A stretch of 64,000 bases of DNA from Pristionchus mayeri. Its lineage: Eukaryota; Nematoda; Chromadorea; Rhabditida; Neodiplogasteridae. The stretch is from contig BTRK01000006.1 in the NCBI GenBank assembly GCA_036245805.1, positions 42,502,520 through 42,566,519 on the forward strand, in the 5' to 3' direction. The first letter of the stretch is position 1. Each line of letters starts with the position of its first letter. The notes under the pieces were generated by a model. It worked only from the letters and a program-made list of their open reading frames with translations, searched no databases and was not told where the DNA came from. This document shows, in pieces, positions 47,001-58,910 of the stretch. Both the position numbers and the translations under genes were made by a program.

Positions 47001-48553
47001 TTGAGTTCCTTCCCTTTGTTTTCTCTCCTGGGAGGACTCAATATTGACCCAGCGCAATTCATGAGATGCTGAGTCGGGATAAGCTTCTCAGCTTTCTGCT
47101 TCGAAATGAGATTGGATGCTTTGTGGATGGGGGAGGTCGGGAAGGTCATGAGGGCTTAATTGACTCCTCTCCCCACTAGTAGTGTTCAATTTCATAGCCA
47201 CGCCGGCTTAGACGCTTGAGAGGCATAATACACACCGAGAGCCCGCTCCTCCTAGGGTGAATCAACTTGACCCCCACTCTGCCCCTTGATCTCTCTCCCT
47301 CCCCCTTTGTGGTGTGAAGACAGAGAGGACTACTCTTGAGGGGGGGGGGGCAATAATTAGATTATGCCCGAGGGCATGGAACAAGCAACTGAGCGAATGA
47401 ATAAACATACCACTTCCTTCGTTTTCTCAAACTTGGTGATGCGCGCCTTGCGCAGTTTGAGAGGAGGCGAGATGAGATTCGCATCGACTGTCTGAAATGT
47501 TAAAATTTATAGAATTACAAAAACAACAACAACAATATCAACTATATCAACAACAACAAATTGAAAAAAAAAGATAAATCACCTGAGCATTCGACAAGAC
47601 GACCTCCATGATCCATCCCTGGCACTGGAATTCGCCTTCGACGAAGTGTTTGAGACTCGAGATTGTCAACCTGCAAAACCACCTCATCTCCCATATTCAG
47701 TCCTCTTCCTTTTTGCCTTAGGATCCAATCGCTTTTTGCCGCTCCTTCTATAATCCCTCGCATGTTCAGATTGATTGATCGAGGTCAGAAGTGGTTCCGA
47801 TTGAGGGGATTGGTAGGTGGCTCGAGCGCGCGGTTTTTGATGGTCAGATGGCCAGCGGAAGAAGGGGGAGAGGGAGAGTACTCGAGTAGAGCGACAAAAG
47901 AGAGCGACCTCGGGAAACGGACGGACGATTGAGTAACGCGCGCACGAGTAATAGAGGAGGGCAAAGAGGTCAATTGTACACCACCTGGGGCAGAGATACG
48001 CCGATGAATACTAAAAGAGGGGCAAAAAGCTCACGTATTGTCCTGTCCGGGAATGTACTCAGTATGTTCGCCAGTCTCCAGTGGTTGGCCATCGCGCAGC
48101 CAGAAGACCTGCAGAATAGGGCTTCAGTTTGCAGGTGTTCAGGCACTTTTTAGCTTCATATTTCCAAAATACCACAAATATGAGACAATCTGATAAGGAA
48201 AAATATACAGAGAGATAAGCGAGTCTCACATCAGATAGTTTTCGAAACCGCCATCCGTCCAGCACCCTGCAGGTCAGGACAGTGGGAACGCCTCGGATCA
48301 GGAAGTCCTGATTCGCAGAAACGTGCAGTGATGGGAGGTCGTACGTGTCTGAAGAAGCGCCAAATTGAACAATTCCTAGTAAGTTGAAGAAAGCCTATTA
48401 GAAAGATCCAAATTTTCCGGAATTTCACTAATTAAGCTGCCAAATAATCACTAATTAATTAGCCAATCAACTGCATTTTCACTCACGTGAGAGCCGGTTT
48501 GCCCGGGCGATCGCGAGCAGCGTCGTAAGAACCGCTAGCGAGAATGCGCTCAT
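38019..48553 (-). CDS. Ig/FN3 cell-surface receptor (IgCAM-like), 27 exons, 1105 aa
   Basis: Exon ends: 48553-48487, 48348-48230, 48108-48035, 47670-47583, 47491-47411, 46438-46312, 46084-45945, 45533-45360, 44973-44836, 44645-44553, 44333-44163, 43999-43895, 43786-43684, 42496-42426, 42191-42033, 41913-41785, 41670-41585, 41458-41344, 41095-40922, 40041-39906, 39791-39712, 39638-39533, 39405-39257, 39115-38950, 38847-38689, 38620-38461, 38166-38019. The phase closes over 3318 nt. Signal peptide ~1-20. Ig-like domains at about 25-115, 140-230, 250-340, 350-450 (divergent) and 460-555, with Cys pairs and motifs such as DAGRYFC, DAGIYVC and DEGWYAC. FN3 domains ~573-675 and 685-785. Membrane helix ~812-835 (VILLLCLVPLIFLMLCC). 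Cytoplasmic tail ~270 aa, Ser/Pro-rich, without an obvious kinase or FIGQY ankyrin motif. The 5 Ig + 2 FN3 layout equals that of NCAM/Fasciclin II; orthology is not shown. Probably neuronal adhesion. Confidence 0.82.
38209..38280 (-). tRNA. tRNA-Thr (anticodon AGT), inside intron 26 of the Ig/FN3 gene
   Basis: A 72-nt cloverleaf on the minus strand. Acceptor GCCTCAT/ATGAGGC with discriminator A, D-arm GCTC/GAGC, anticodon stem TCTGT/ACAGA with loop CTAGTAA giving AGT, and T-arm GCTGG-TTCGATT-CCAGC. A TTTT run follows ~8 nt downstream. It lies in the same orientation as the host gene. Confidence 0.95.
42572..43598. repeat. Foldback element (intron 13 of the Ig/FN3 gene), arms ~470 bp
   Basis: Inverted repeat with coordinate sum ~86170. 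AATATGACGGCGGTTGCG at the left end mirrors the right end, and GGCTGCATGTAGGCTGCATC is mirrored near 43450. The centre near 43085 has a GGGTCGCGGAGGG-like loop. It occupies ~1.03 kb of the 1.19-kb intron. No relative is seen in the window. Confidence 0.88.
45110..45182 (+). tRNA. tRNA-Arg (anticodon TCG), copy 2, antisense in intron 8 of the Ig/FN3 gene
   Basis: Identical over all 73 nt to the tRNA at 19322-19394, including the following GAAATCTTTTGC terminator string, while sequence further out differs. It lies on the strand opposite to its host gene. Confidence 0.96.
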
Positions 48554-48589
48554 CGTGCTCACCGTCTGAGCATGCCAGACTCAACCTGG

Positions 48590-48782
48590 AAAACGACGAT
48601 TGTTGAGGTGTTCAATGGGAAAACAGAGGAATAAGAACGGAATCGCGAACGGGGAGCGCGAGAAAAAACTAAGACTCAAACGCAACCTGAAAAGCGCCGA
48701 TTGTTCAGGCACTCAATGAGGAAACAGGAGGAGAACAACCGAATCGCGAACGGAAGAAAAAGAAAAAGCAAAGACACAAACA
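48590..48782. repeat. Imperfect ~97-bp tandem duplication upstream of the Ig/FN3 gene
   Basis: Two units begin AACCTGGAAAACGACGATTG and AACCTGAAAAGCGCCGATTG. Each runs through GGAATCGCGAACGG-like sequence to an A-rich end (CTAAGACTCAAA / CAAAGACACAAA). They lie within 230 bp upstream of the start codon, so they could hold promoter or leader-splice sites. The first unit contains a TTTTCCAG acceptor on the minus strand. Confidence 0.6.
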
Positions 48783-48884
48783 AGAATGAACAGTCGAGTT
48801 AGCGCACGCTTCGAATTTCCGTTCCCTAACGATTAAGGAAATAAAATGATGAGAAGCAGAGTTTGACAGTCTGATCACAGTCAT

Positions 48885-48975
48885 TTCATTTTACACAATC
48901 TCTAGTTCGTTTGAGGTGCGAGATAGTGTATGGAAGGAAGAGACCGTGGTATCTTTTCTCAAACTGCATTGAGGG
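48885..48975. repeat. GAGAGAG hairpin repeat, decayed member
   Basis: CATTTCATTTTACACAATCT and its degenerate mirror, followed by GACCGTGGTATCTTTTCTC, match the layout of the 58856 and 63912 members with substitutions. Confidence 0.5.
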
Positions 48976-49239
48976 GGGAGGCAGAAATTGGTGATTGACG
49001 AGTCGCAATAACGATCAGCAGTTGAGTTCGAAAAGAACCACGGCTTTTTCATTCGTTATATTATCTCTGAGATAAATCGCATGGATAAAATGATGACATG
49101 GCAACACGAATTTCGAACTCTGATTAACAGTTGCGCCGGAAGCACGCACAATAAAGAAGGCCAGAATGGACGAATAATTAATTTTCTCATCCGCATGCTC
49201 TCTTTGACGGGATTCCACGACAAGATGCATGGCGCTGTC

Positions 49240-49312
49240 CCTCCCTCCCTCTCTCTCTCCTCTCCCCCTCCCCTCCTCTCTCTCTCTCCCTCCTTTCCTC
49301 TCTCTCCGTCCC
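49240..49312. repeat. CT-rich microsatellite
   Basis: Almost pure pyrimidine run of CTCTCTCC-type units on the plus strand. Confidence 0.85.
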
Positions 49313-49609
49313 TGGATGCATGAATGGCTAATCAGACTCATTAATCACCAAGCGAATTCCGCCAGATAAGCAAAGAGAAATGACAGTATTGGCCGAACTG
49401 GTGGAATGAAAATTGCAAATTTCTCGATCGATACTAATATGTGAATCTAAAAAAACCAGATTATCTCGCGAGGGCGTGTGACAACAATCGAGCCAATAGC
49501 ACGCTGATTGATAGTGAAAATCGGGGGTAGTGGCGAAACGAGAGAGGGGGGGGAGTGATATAGAGGATCTTCTTGACGCTATTAACGGCCAAAGGAAGAG
49601 TGATAGGGA

Positions 49610-49675
49610 CGATTGGAGAGAGGGAGAGAGGGGGGGGGAGAGAGAGGGGAGAGGGGGGAGCGATTGAGAGAGAGA
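49610..49675. repeat. GA-rich microsatellite with G9 run
   Basis: GAGAGAGG units with an uninterrupted run of nine G; could form triplex or quadruplex structures. Confidence 0.85.
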
Positions 49676-52600
49676 CTAATCATATGAGACGGGTTCTCGA
49701 TTATTATGTACCATGTAAGTTGATGAGCTTCCCTACGTATACCATCAGGATCTCGAATCAAGTTATGACAAGATCAGAATAACCGAGTGTAGGTAAGACC
49801 GAGGAACACCGGAAGGCAACTCGCTCAACTTGGGACCATTCACTGTGAGGGGAGCGCATCTCTGAAGCGAGAGAGCGTGGTAAAGTGAGAGAGTGCCGGT
49901 CAGAGAACAACGAGAGAGCAGGCAGAATGAAGAGAGAACGGGCGAGCACTGATCAGTTTACCCGCAACACACACACGGCAGCACAAATAGAGACAGAACA
50001 GAGCCCCTCTAAGAGTGACCCTGAGGGGAGTGTAGGAGAGAGGGGGGGGGGGAGAGGATGAGAAGGACATGGTAAGCATATCATACTTCTCGATCTCCAG
50101 CTGTTCAAGTATGTCACAATTGGGCTTCATAATCCGAGGAGAGAGCGAAAATATGAGAAATTGCTCACGCAAATGGGCACACACTCTAATTCTTTCTTTT
50201 CAGACTAACGAGATATAAGCGTGCGTCCCAAATATAAATGTTCCCATGAACTTTGCGGCTAAACGGCGCTGGGAAAGAACATTACTGAGGGCTCAGCGGC
50301 CAAAAGTAAGCGCGCACGAAATTTGTTTGCCCCCGGCGGAGTTGAGGAGAGAGTTGAATCTCATGTTTCAGACTGGATCCTCCCTACCTCCGGAAGCTAC
50401 CCTCTACTTCTTCCTCCTCCTCCTCTCCCAAAGTTTTACGAGATTCTCGGAATGTGAAGGGGATGCACACCTTCTCATAACGCGAGGCAAACGACCGACT
50501 AGATGGGAATGGGGCAGGCAAAGTGACTACTTCTGCTACTCGTTCCAAGTTGTTCTCTTACACCGTACGAGATGCGTCTCTTTTTATTCCCCGAATGAGT
50601 AAACGAACCGAGAGAAGGAGAGGGATGGGGGATGGGGGTCCTGAGGATTCTCGGTAAACGGGTGGTGGAGCAGAGGGAGGAGAGGAGGTGAAGAGACGAC
50701 AGACGGGCTACAGACAGGGCCCAGTAATTTTGTTGCGCAATTTCGCCCGCTTGAGCAGCTTCTGGAGTGTGGATTGCTTGGATGAGAAAGAGGAGGAGTA
50801 GAAATGAGACAGACCGTTTCCGCTAAACTCAACTTTTCGTACAGGTCTATTGGGAGAAAGCAAAAACATGGAAGCAGTCAAAGACAGTCCACAAAAGGAT
50901 TGGTAGTATTCTCAGAGAGGAAACTGTTCCGCATCATTGCAAGGGTAGTAGCGGGAGTGATCGGGAGTGGCCCCTGCAAGCTTACAAGGGTGATCTGTCT
51001 CCCCCCTCGCTCTCCCACTGATGGACAAACGAAGATGCGGACCACCAACCGATCTCCTTCTGTCTCTGTATGCACCTTCCCGCTAATGGAGCGATGGGTT
51101 GGATAGACGACGAGAGAGCGTGGGAAATTGAGAGAGTGCATGAGCTAGAGTACGGGAAATGAATGGAGGAAAGCGATCTTGTTGTGTGTTTGGACGACGG
51201 GCTTTAATGAATGAAGAAGAGGAAGAAGAAGCCGATGCAAAAAGAGCCGAAATGCGTGTGAGGCTACTCTCGAATGCACTGAATCTCGGCAGAATCGAGA
51301 GGGAGATTGCACTTTTTACCTGCACGAATCGCTGAGTCACTGGGAATAAAGGAGCAAAATTGGATTTGTGCAGTGGAAACTGTAGAGGAAGTTACGGAGG
51401 CTGTGATGGAAAGGAGAAAAGCCGAGGACTCCTAAAGGTACGCCCCGACTAATCATAATAACCGAGAATTGGGCTGTTCACCTCGGCCTTTGATGTGCGC
51501 GTGTTTTTCTAAGGCCACGGGCGGAAGTGCGAGGCGGGAGAGGGAGAGGCGCTCAATCAAAGGCTGGAAGCGACCGCCCCTCCAGCAACAAAGAACGGCA
51601 ATTGAGAGCGGAGAAAGAGCAATCAAGAGGACACGGGGCTGATGGATGCACCTCCTGTCCTGACCTATGCAAATGTCGAAAATACGGGTAAAGTCATCCA
51701 ATCGTACAGGCCGTAAACTATTTAGATGCAAAGCCTTCCTGATTCCCTTGGTACCCGTGGTATCTAATCATTGATATCCATGTTTGACCTTACTAACGAG
51801 AAATTGAAATTAGCCCGAACTAATTTCCGTACCTGATATGCCCGTCAAAGGCGAGACACGATGATGAAAGGAGGAAGTGGAAAAAAGATGAGCGCGTTGA
51901 AACTCTAAAATTACTGAGGCAAAATTGTAGATTGTCAATTACTGAACGAGGAAAATATATCAAAGGTGGAAGAGGAAAAAAAGGATGCGCTCCGTGAGCA
52001 ATTTCACGCTGCGAACACCCCCACAATGCGATGATAGCCACGGACAATGGGCAGAAAAGCGGACGCGACTGATTGGGACCGAGAGCATTCTATTAGAGGC
52101 GTCATGATTCATCGAGAGTAGAGAGGAAAGGTTGGCTGGCCTTCCCAAGCTATAGTTGACAATATCAGTGCAAAGGGCGAGTGAACGATATGAAGGTGAT
52201 TTAGGAGCAAAAAAGTAATGAATATGGTCAGAAGAGTGCATGGATCAGCAATAAGTCGCGTATTAGAGCCTCGAAGACCACCGTATGCTGCATGATTGGG
52301 CAGATATGGAGACGGTGGTCTCATAACCGTGTGAGGCCAGATGCTATAATGCGCCTCCGAGAGGGATAATAGCAATTAGGTGAAGAGAATAGTGGGGTGC
52401 GAGAACTGAGTCCTCCAGGGAAAATAGTGATTAGCATAAGAAGAGTTCCGGACGGGCGCAAAACAGTTCCAAATGACGGATGTTAAATGGAAATAGGCAA
52501 ACACTCAGCATTAAAGACGCCGCACAATCTTTGAAGCATGCTGTTGAGAGAATCGGCTATAGAACAACAATGGGGGATACTGTAACATCTGTATTTTTGG

Positions 52601-55380
52601 AACGTTTTCGTTCTGGAAATTACACAACATACGTGCTCGCAACCCAAGCTGGATTAGACACTGGGCAGTCTCTTTTCTGAGGCAGAGGGAGAGGCATATG
52701 GTAATTAGGATAGGGAGAGAGTGCAGAGGGGAGGAGGGGAACAATAAGCCTGCGCTCTCATCCTTGCTCGTGCTCTCTGCGCAGCTAGAGAGACGAGAGA
52801 GCACGCAAATTAGAGAGAGCGGTGGAAAATTATCTGCTCACTGTCATTACGGAGAGAGGGGCAAGAAGGAGATGTCTCAATCTAAGGAGAGGCTCATTTT
52901 CGGGATTGGAAGAGGTCTGGTTGTTTTTGCTAGAAGCGCAGAGTGACCTACAGAAATTTGGCGGAAATGGAAATAGGGGGGGGGGGGCAAAATGCTACAA
53001 CACGAGCAAAAAGGGGTTGAATTACTTCAGAAAATAAGCGGCTGGTCATAGAAGCGAAGCCGAAAAGAGGCAATGTTTCCGAATGCGAATGTTCCGCGCC
53101 GCAAACGAACCAATTACTTCCGAGCCAGCGAGCTACACACACCGCTTCTTGCCCATAAAAAGTTTGTGCCTTCCTATACGACGAGAAGGACTAAATGATA
53201 GGCCATTTCGAGAAGAAGACCCTACACGCAGGGGGACTAATAATTGCATCACTCGAAAGGAGGCCTGAATATGGGCGTAGAGTCCATCTTGCGGGTCTCC
53301 TGAGACTCTGAGTAGTCATACTATGCAGTAATAGCGTATTGATGACTGATTCCCATGAGGGGCAGAGGGCGCGAGAGTTGCGAGATTAGCGATACTATCA
53401 GGATTTACTCGCCCCTCTGTCAATGGGCCATTCGCGAGTAGGGAACACTCTAGATTTGAGCTAGAGATTCGTGAAACCAACACTTTCTCTATAGATTGTT
53501 GTGAGAATGCATTTAAAGAAGTGAAGGGCGTCGTTTCTCGAAATCTATGCTAGAAGAGGCCTGAAGAAAGGACGCACCAGAAAGTAATGAACTCGCGAGG
53601 CAATTCCTGCAGTGAAAAGGTCTCGTGAGACGAGTGTCTCCATGGGAGGAGGAGGGGTGGGGGAGGTGAGACAAGACAATTGTTCGTTGGCTGGCAACTA
53701 GAAAAAGCTGCACGAGATCAGAGGCCACCGACAGGTAGAAAAGCGGAAAGGGCGATCGCCTGACTCTCTCAAGTTCCCATGTTCTCTCGCTCTGTCTGAC
53801 CGGTAAATGAGAATGCCAAAATGGGATCTCAACCGCCATGTCGAAAGGCGAAAAATGATTCAGCGCGGGACCCATAAGAAGTGCTGGGAGAGGAAATGAG
53901 ATAAATGTATCGTCTCCTCCCGATTGATGGGAGGTAGAAAGAGGTAGGGGATGAATGGGAGAGAGATGGAGAGACGAGGCAGCAAGGGAAAAAGACATTA
54001 CATAAACGATGGAATGCGATCGGCAATCCCATATAATATCGAGATTCCGAAGAGCATCTCCTGTTCCGACTATGAATATTTAGGATATTATGTCGAAAAA
54101 TGGAAAATTTGGGTGCTGAAAGCTATGGGGAAATGAGCAAAAGAAGTAGGATAAGACGCGAGAGTCAAGGTTGGAGTAACAACAAGGTTTGCGCGATCTA
54201 ATCAGCGTTCTCACACTACAATCCATCATGGCGATGAGATCAACATGCGTTTCGACCTCGCTCTCACCTATCCCTCCTATCCCCCGTCCATATAAATCAT
54301 GAGCGCTAACTGATTTCGGCCGATACCCGGCAATGAATGAGCGAGAGAGATATGAACCAGTGAAAGTTACGGGAGATTCAATCCGCTTGGAGATCGTGCC
54401 ATATTGCCAGCAAAGTTATCATTATCCACCCTGGCAGTGACAGTTTCGGGAGCACTCTCTCCAAACCGCGCACTCTCTCATCGGATAGAGAGATGAGAGA
54501 GCATGCAAATAGAGGAGAGTCAGACCATTTCTCGTTTCTGGCTAATGCACTATTACACCGCCTGCAACGTGCAGCTAGTCTCGCTACAGTGTCTAGTACA
54601 CTATTCGACATTAGCTGTTGAGGGCCAGCGGGTAGTGAGAGGGGAGAGTGACCAATGTGGGGGGTTCGTCCCATGTTTTGAGAGTGGCATGGGCAGGCCA
54701 AAACAATGCTCCCATGAACTGTCGAGAGGGGAGGAGGAAGCGGAGAGAGAGTCGACAAGCGAAAAGCAGTTAAGGGGGCTCAGCTGTGTAGGGAATGCAA
54801 GCAGCAAATGAACCATATCTTTCTAATACCGTCATGTGATTTCTGCGATCACACTCCCAATGGAATGAGGGTTCAAAACGAGCATTCTAAGAGCGGACCA
54901 CGTGCAACAGTGAGATGCAATGAAATAAACTCAGTCATACTTGCCATGACTAGGATGTACTGCGATAGGCTGTTTGTGCAGCCAGATTAGTGGACATTAT
55001 GTTTGTTCACAAGAGGTTAGTCCACTACTCACGCTACACGAAGAACTTCTAACACAGTGAGAAGTAGCTCACAACGGTACAAGTGATAGCGGCTCGTCGC
55101 GTTAAACGGCTGGTGTCCCTAATTCGAGGCGAAATTCGAGTGAGTGTTTGTGGAATGCAGCTGGGAAGTGACAGCGAAACAATCGCCGAGGGGATTTGCA
55201 TAAGCGTCAAATTGAGAGTGCGCCGTAGCAGAATGTGACGGGGATTAGCGGAGAACTGCTGAGTGTGTGAGATTTCTGCCGAGTTTGGGAAACAACGGGA
55301 GAAAGATGATGATAGAAGGAATAAATGCAGCAAAAAATAGTGGCGAGAGTCCTCGCGGCAAGGATACTAGCAGTTATTGG

Positions 55381-56423
55381 ATTCTTGAACTTCTTTCCTT
55401 TGCAGAAGTCAGAGAGAGAGCGGAAGCAGTGGTAGTCGCATGGGGAGAGATCCGGGGAATACGGTGGATGGGGAATCCTCTCGATCTTCAGCTCGTCCAT
55501 TTTCTTCTGGGTCATCCTCGCTCGATGAGGGCGAGCATTGTCCATCAGAAGAAGAATTTTGCCCTGGTTCAGGAGTCTGGGAGGGACTCTGATCGCGACA
55601 TCTTCCAGTTGTTCAGAGAAGAGGTCGGCATTGATGCTGGTACCAGGGGCGAGGATCTCCCAGTAGATGGGACCGAGCACTGCGAAGAAGAAGCAGAGGA
55701 GTTCCTTCTTTCCGTGCTCTTCCTTCTTCGGGACGGGCGTGGGTTCTCATCTGCATCCACCCATTGCAGTCTCCTCACAGGGTTATCGTACGTGATCCAC
55801 TTCTCATCTGTAGCGATGATGGAATTGACCCATCGAAGATTGGATCTACGATGGAGTAATTCCCGACAGACTTAAACACGATTTTTCAGCTGTTCTGGGG
55901 GAGAGGTCATGGGGAATCACTTGTGGGAGTTTCGGCTTCTTCCCAGATCGATGGAGGATATCGGACACCGTTGATCTGGGAGTACCAGTATCCTTCTTCA
56001 ACTCATGCACACTGGCCATGGGCTTGCGCTTCAGTGTGCGGAGAACGAGAGGCTGATCGAGGGAGGGAGGGCGTCCAGAGCGGGGTTGATCATCGAGACC
56101 AAACTCCCCTTTCTTGAAGCGGGAGAACCACTTATAGCAGAAGGGTATGGAGGGAGCGTCAGCTCCTTCCGACTGGGCCAGGGCAGAGTGGGCCTCCTTC
56201 ACGGATCGGCCAAGACGGTAGTAATGAAGTAAAACTGCTCGGAGGTAGAGATGGGAGTCCATCACAAGAATCAATGTAGCAACTAGGAGACTGATTAAAT
56301 CCTCTCACTACTCAACGTCAGAATGATGCAATACATTGTTGACAAACAGATTGCGCAATCACTGCATTTGACCGCGAACTGACTTTTTTCCGAAGCATTA
56401 TACGAACTTTCCGGACACCCCAA
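55381..56423 (-). pseudogene. Mariner transposon and transposase, copy 2, truncated
   Basis: Reverse orientation relative to copy 1. The 5' terminal repeat ends at 56423 next to TA (56424-56425). The transposase start at 56274/56262 reads through an intact helix-turn-helix region (HSALAQSEGADAPSIPFCYKWF) that copy 1 has lost. The frame then breaks three times: a +1 insertion and a TAA near 55880-55900, and a 1-bp deletion near 55740. The catalytic TDEKW, MDNARPH and YSPDLSPCDYH motifs are still readable. Homology stops at 55381, inside KGKKFKN, so the C-terminus and right terminal repeat are deleted. Confidence 0.88.
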
Positions 56424-58397
56424 TAGATGTTTAAAATTGCTCTGCCTCTCAATGTGTAGAACTATTCTGCAAGTGAATGCTAGAGCTTACAATTCGAGCC
56501 GGCCCTTTCACACTCCAGAATGATCGGGGGTGACAGAGCGTGGGGGGAAGAGGGAATAACGCGAATTTCGAACTCTAGTGATAACCCGAGACTAAGAAGG
56601 AGAAGTGGCCGCAGGCTGGGAGTGGATCTAATCTCTGCCTTGTCCGAACCATCTGGACCTTGATAGACACACGTCGCTGATCCCCCTCCTCTCTCTCTCT
56701 CCTTCCCTTGTCTGTCAATAGGCTAATGGAGAGGAGCATGGGAAGGAGAGGAGCAGATCAGATACTAGTCTGCCCCTCTCTGCTCATTCCCCTGTCACAT
56801 AGGCTGATGGGATGGCACCAGATGCATGCTTACGGTGGGAGGGAAGAGGGCATAAGGAGGTCCCCCTGACGGGTTAGTCTCGGACAGATAATGCATATAT
56901 TAGAGAGGGGAAGCTGTGCGCGAATTGACTGGAAGGAGGCACAGAGAGTTGATGTAATCATGAAAAATAAGACTGAGGTGGAGGGGAAATTGTTTGAAGG
57001 AGTGAGATTGTTCTTAGTTGTGCAAAAAAGGCGAATCTGTCACCAAGGACAGACTTTTTTTCGAGGTGAGAGCGCGCGCTACTACTTTTGAATCACCATC
57101 ACGAGAGAAGAATGGACGAAAGCGGAGATAGGATATGACCCATGCGGTGGGGGTAGCAGGAGCTATTGAAGAGGTGAGTACTGCCGGAACTGCAGTAGAG
57201 CTAGAAAACGAAAAAAGTATCTTCACCCTACCCGCTCGCTCACCACTCTACATTTTTAGGGTATCTGTGGAATGAAACACAATTTCCCGAATCTCGAACG
57301 CGAAACAGTTGGGGCACTGCACATGATTTATGAATACTGTACGCCGATCGGGCGTCCGGAAGCTATCAGTATGACGGACTGTCTCCTGGCAGGTGAAACA
57401 AGTCAATGGGTCCGAAATTATCGCAAATTTGAGGTAATTGAGCGATGGAGGGAGCGAAATGAGGAGTGTCATTCTATTACTGAGGAGGGCTCTGTTCGCC
57501 AATCAACAGACGATGAATGGAGCAGCCCATTTACATGTCAGATTTGGATGAGAGACACGTGAAGGTCGCAGAGGGGACGTGCAAAAAATAGGAATCATCT
57601 TTTTTCGTGGGCTCTATGCGAGTCAAAATTGCATTCGAATGAAGGTATTTGAAATCAGAATTTGCTGTCGGTTGCATCATCAAATCGTGGATCTGGGGTG
57701 AACTGAAGAGACAGGGGGTCTGAATGCGAACTGGGCACTCCTAGGTGACAGGGCTGGGTGGCAATCAGTTGGCAGAGTGATTGATAGAGCGATAGAACGA
57801 TGAATCAGGGGGGACGAATTTCTCACCTATCCGACACATGTTCTAATTCGACGCGCACAGCTGCCCCCACTATTCTACCCTTTAATTATGGCAATCACTT
57901 AGTCACTCCGATTTACCCCCACCTGACTGGAAATATTTGCTACGATTTCTCTTTATTCAATGCACTCTCTCACAACTCAACCGCCAACAATCACTGAACG
58001 TTCTATACCCTCGGAAAAGATCACCTACCGGATGGCAAAAACGCATATGGCACGCACTACGCGAGTGAGAAAGCGATCCCCCTCTCTGAACTGTCATGAA
58101 CGCCGATTTGTCTGGGCAAAGCGGCTAGAAACAAGGTCAACGACGCTGTCATTAAGCGGTCTCTCTCTATCCCATAGTCAGTTAAACGCAAGGCGAGAGG
58201 AGGAGGTACATGCGAAGTTTGAAGGAATGGATAGAGTTGGGAGAACGCCAAATACACCGGGGTGTATTGTCCGAGTCTCGGCGCGAGAGCACTCTACGAA
58301 ATTAGGCGTGAGATAGGTAAACTGAGAGCACAAGGGGCGGGGGTTGCGATACACAGCATACTGAGAGTACTCGGTGTATGTCCATCGCCGAAATGGA

Positions 58398-58495
58398 ACA
58401 GGAGGCCGGGAGGAGGGGGAAGGGGGAGGAGTAGAGGAGGTAGGAGGGGAGGTGGAGGGGGGAGAGTGAGGAGGAGGACAGGAGCAAGGAGCGGA
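58398..58495. repeat. G-rich purine tract with many G3+ runs
   Basis: About 100 bp of GGAGG/GGGGG units on the plus strand with at least four runs of three or more G, a sequence able to form G-quadruplexes. Confidence 0.7.
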
Positions 58496-58855
58496 GAGGA
58501 CAGCTAATTTACACTGATGACTTGCGGAAGGATGCGCAGTAGAAGAAGAAGACTTCTAATTCCGCACTCTATTAGACAAGGCGCCGGCCTAAGGGGATAC
58601 ACCCGTTCTGCGGATGAGCGCAAATTACGCCGCCTAGGCTACTATAGCCGGGCTCGAAAACAAGGGAGACGCCGGAGAATCATGAGGGTGGGGATAAATC
58701 ATGGATGTGCGCGCTATGGGCGATGGAGCTGCACCGTGGGAGAGCCTCCTATTTTGCGCCTAGATGTCTCCCCGAGGCTATCATGGAGGATGGAGTGGAT
58801 GCTCAATAAATTGTCCCTGCATACTGTCCCCGTTCGTAATTCGGGTCACCGTCTC

Positions 58856-58910
58856 TTCATTTTACACACTCTCTCTACTGGTCGAACGGTGAGAGAGTGC
58901 GTAAAATGAA
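58856..58910. repeat. GAGAGAG hairpin repeat, best-preserved member
   Basis: TTCATTTTACACACTCTCTC pairs with its mirror GAGAGAGTGCGTAAAATGAA around a CTGGTCGAACGGT tip. It is followed by CGTGGTTTCATTTCTCGAAC, whose complement-like flank precedes the member at 63941. A more diverged neighbour occupies 58990-59045. Confidence 0.75.

Larger units (their letters stand above)
48783..55380. other. 6.6-kb intergenic region rich in simple repeats
   Basis: No gene supported. Short open frames occur on both strands but lack conserved motifs, splice logic and coding bias. Features seen are CT and GA tracts, poly-G runs (49629, 50042, 52976) and several small GAGAGAG hairpins (for example near 52755-52825 and 54445-54510). 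It could be the large upstream regulatory region of the Ig/FN3 gene. Confidence 0.5.

Noticed and set aside
50246..50602. Plus-strand open frame of 118 codons
   Set aside because: No conserved motif; lies in repeat-rich intergenic DNA.
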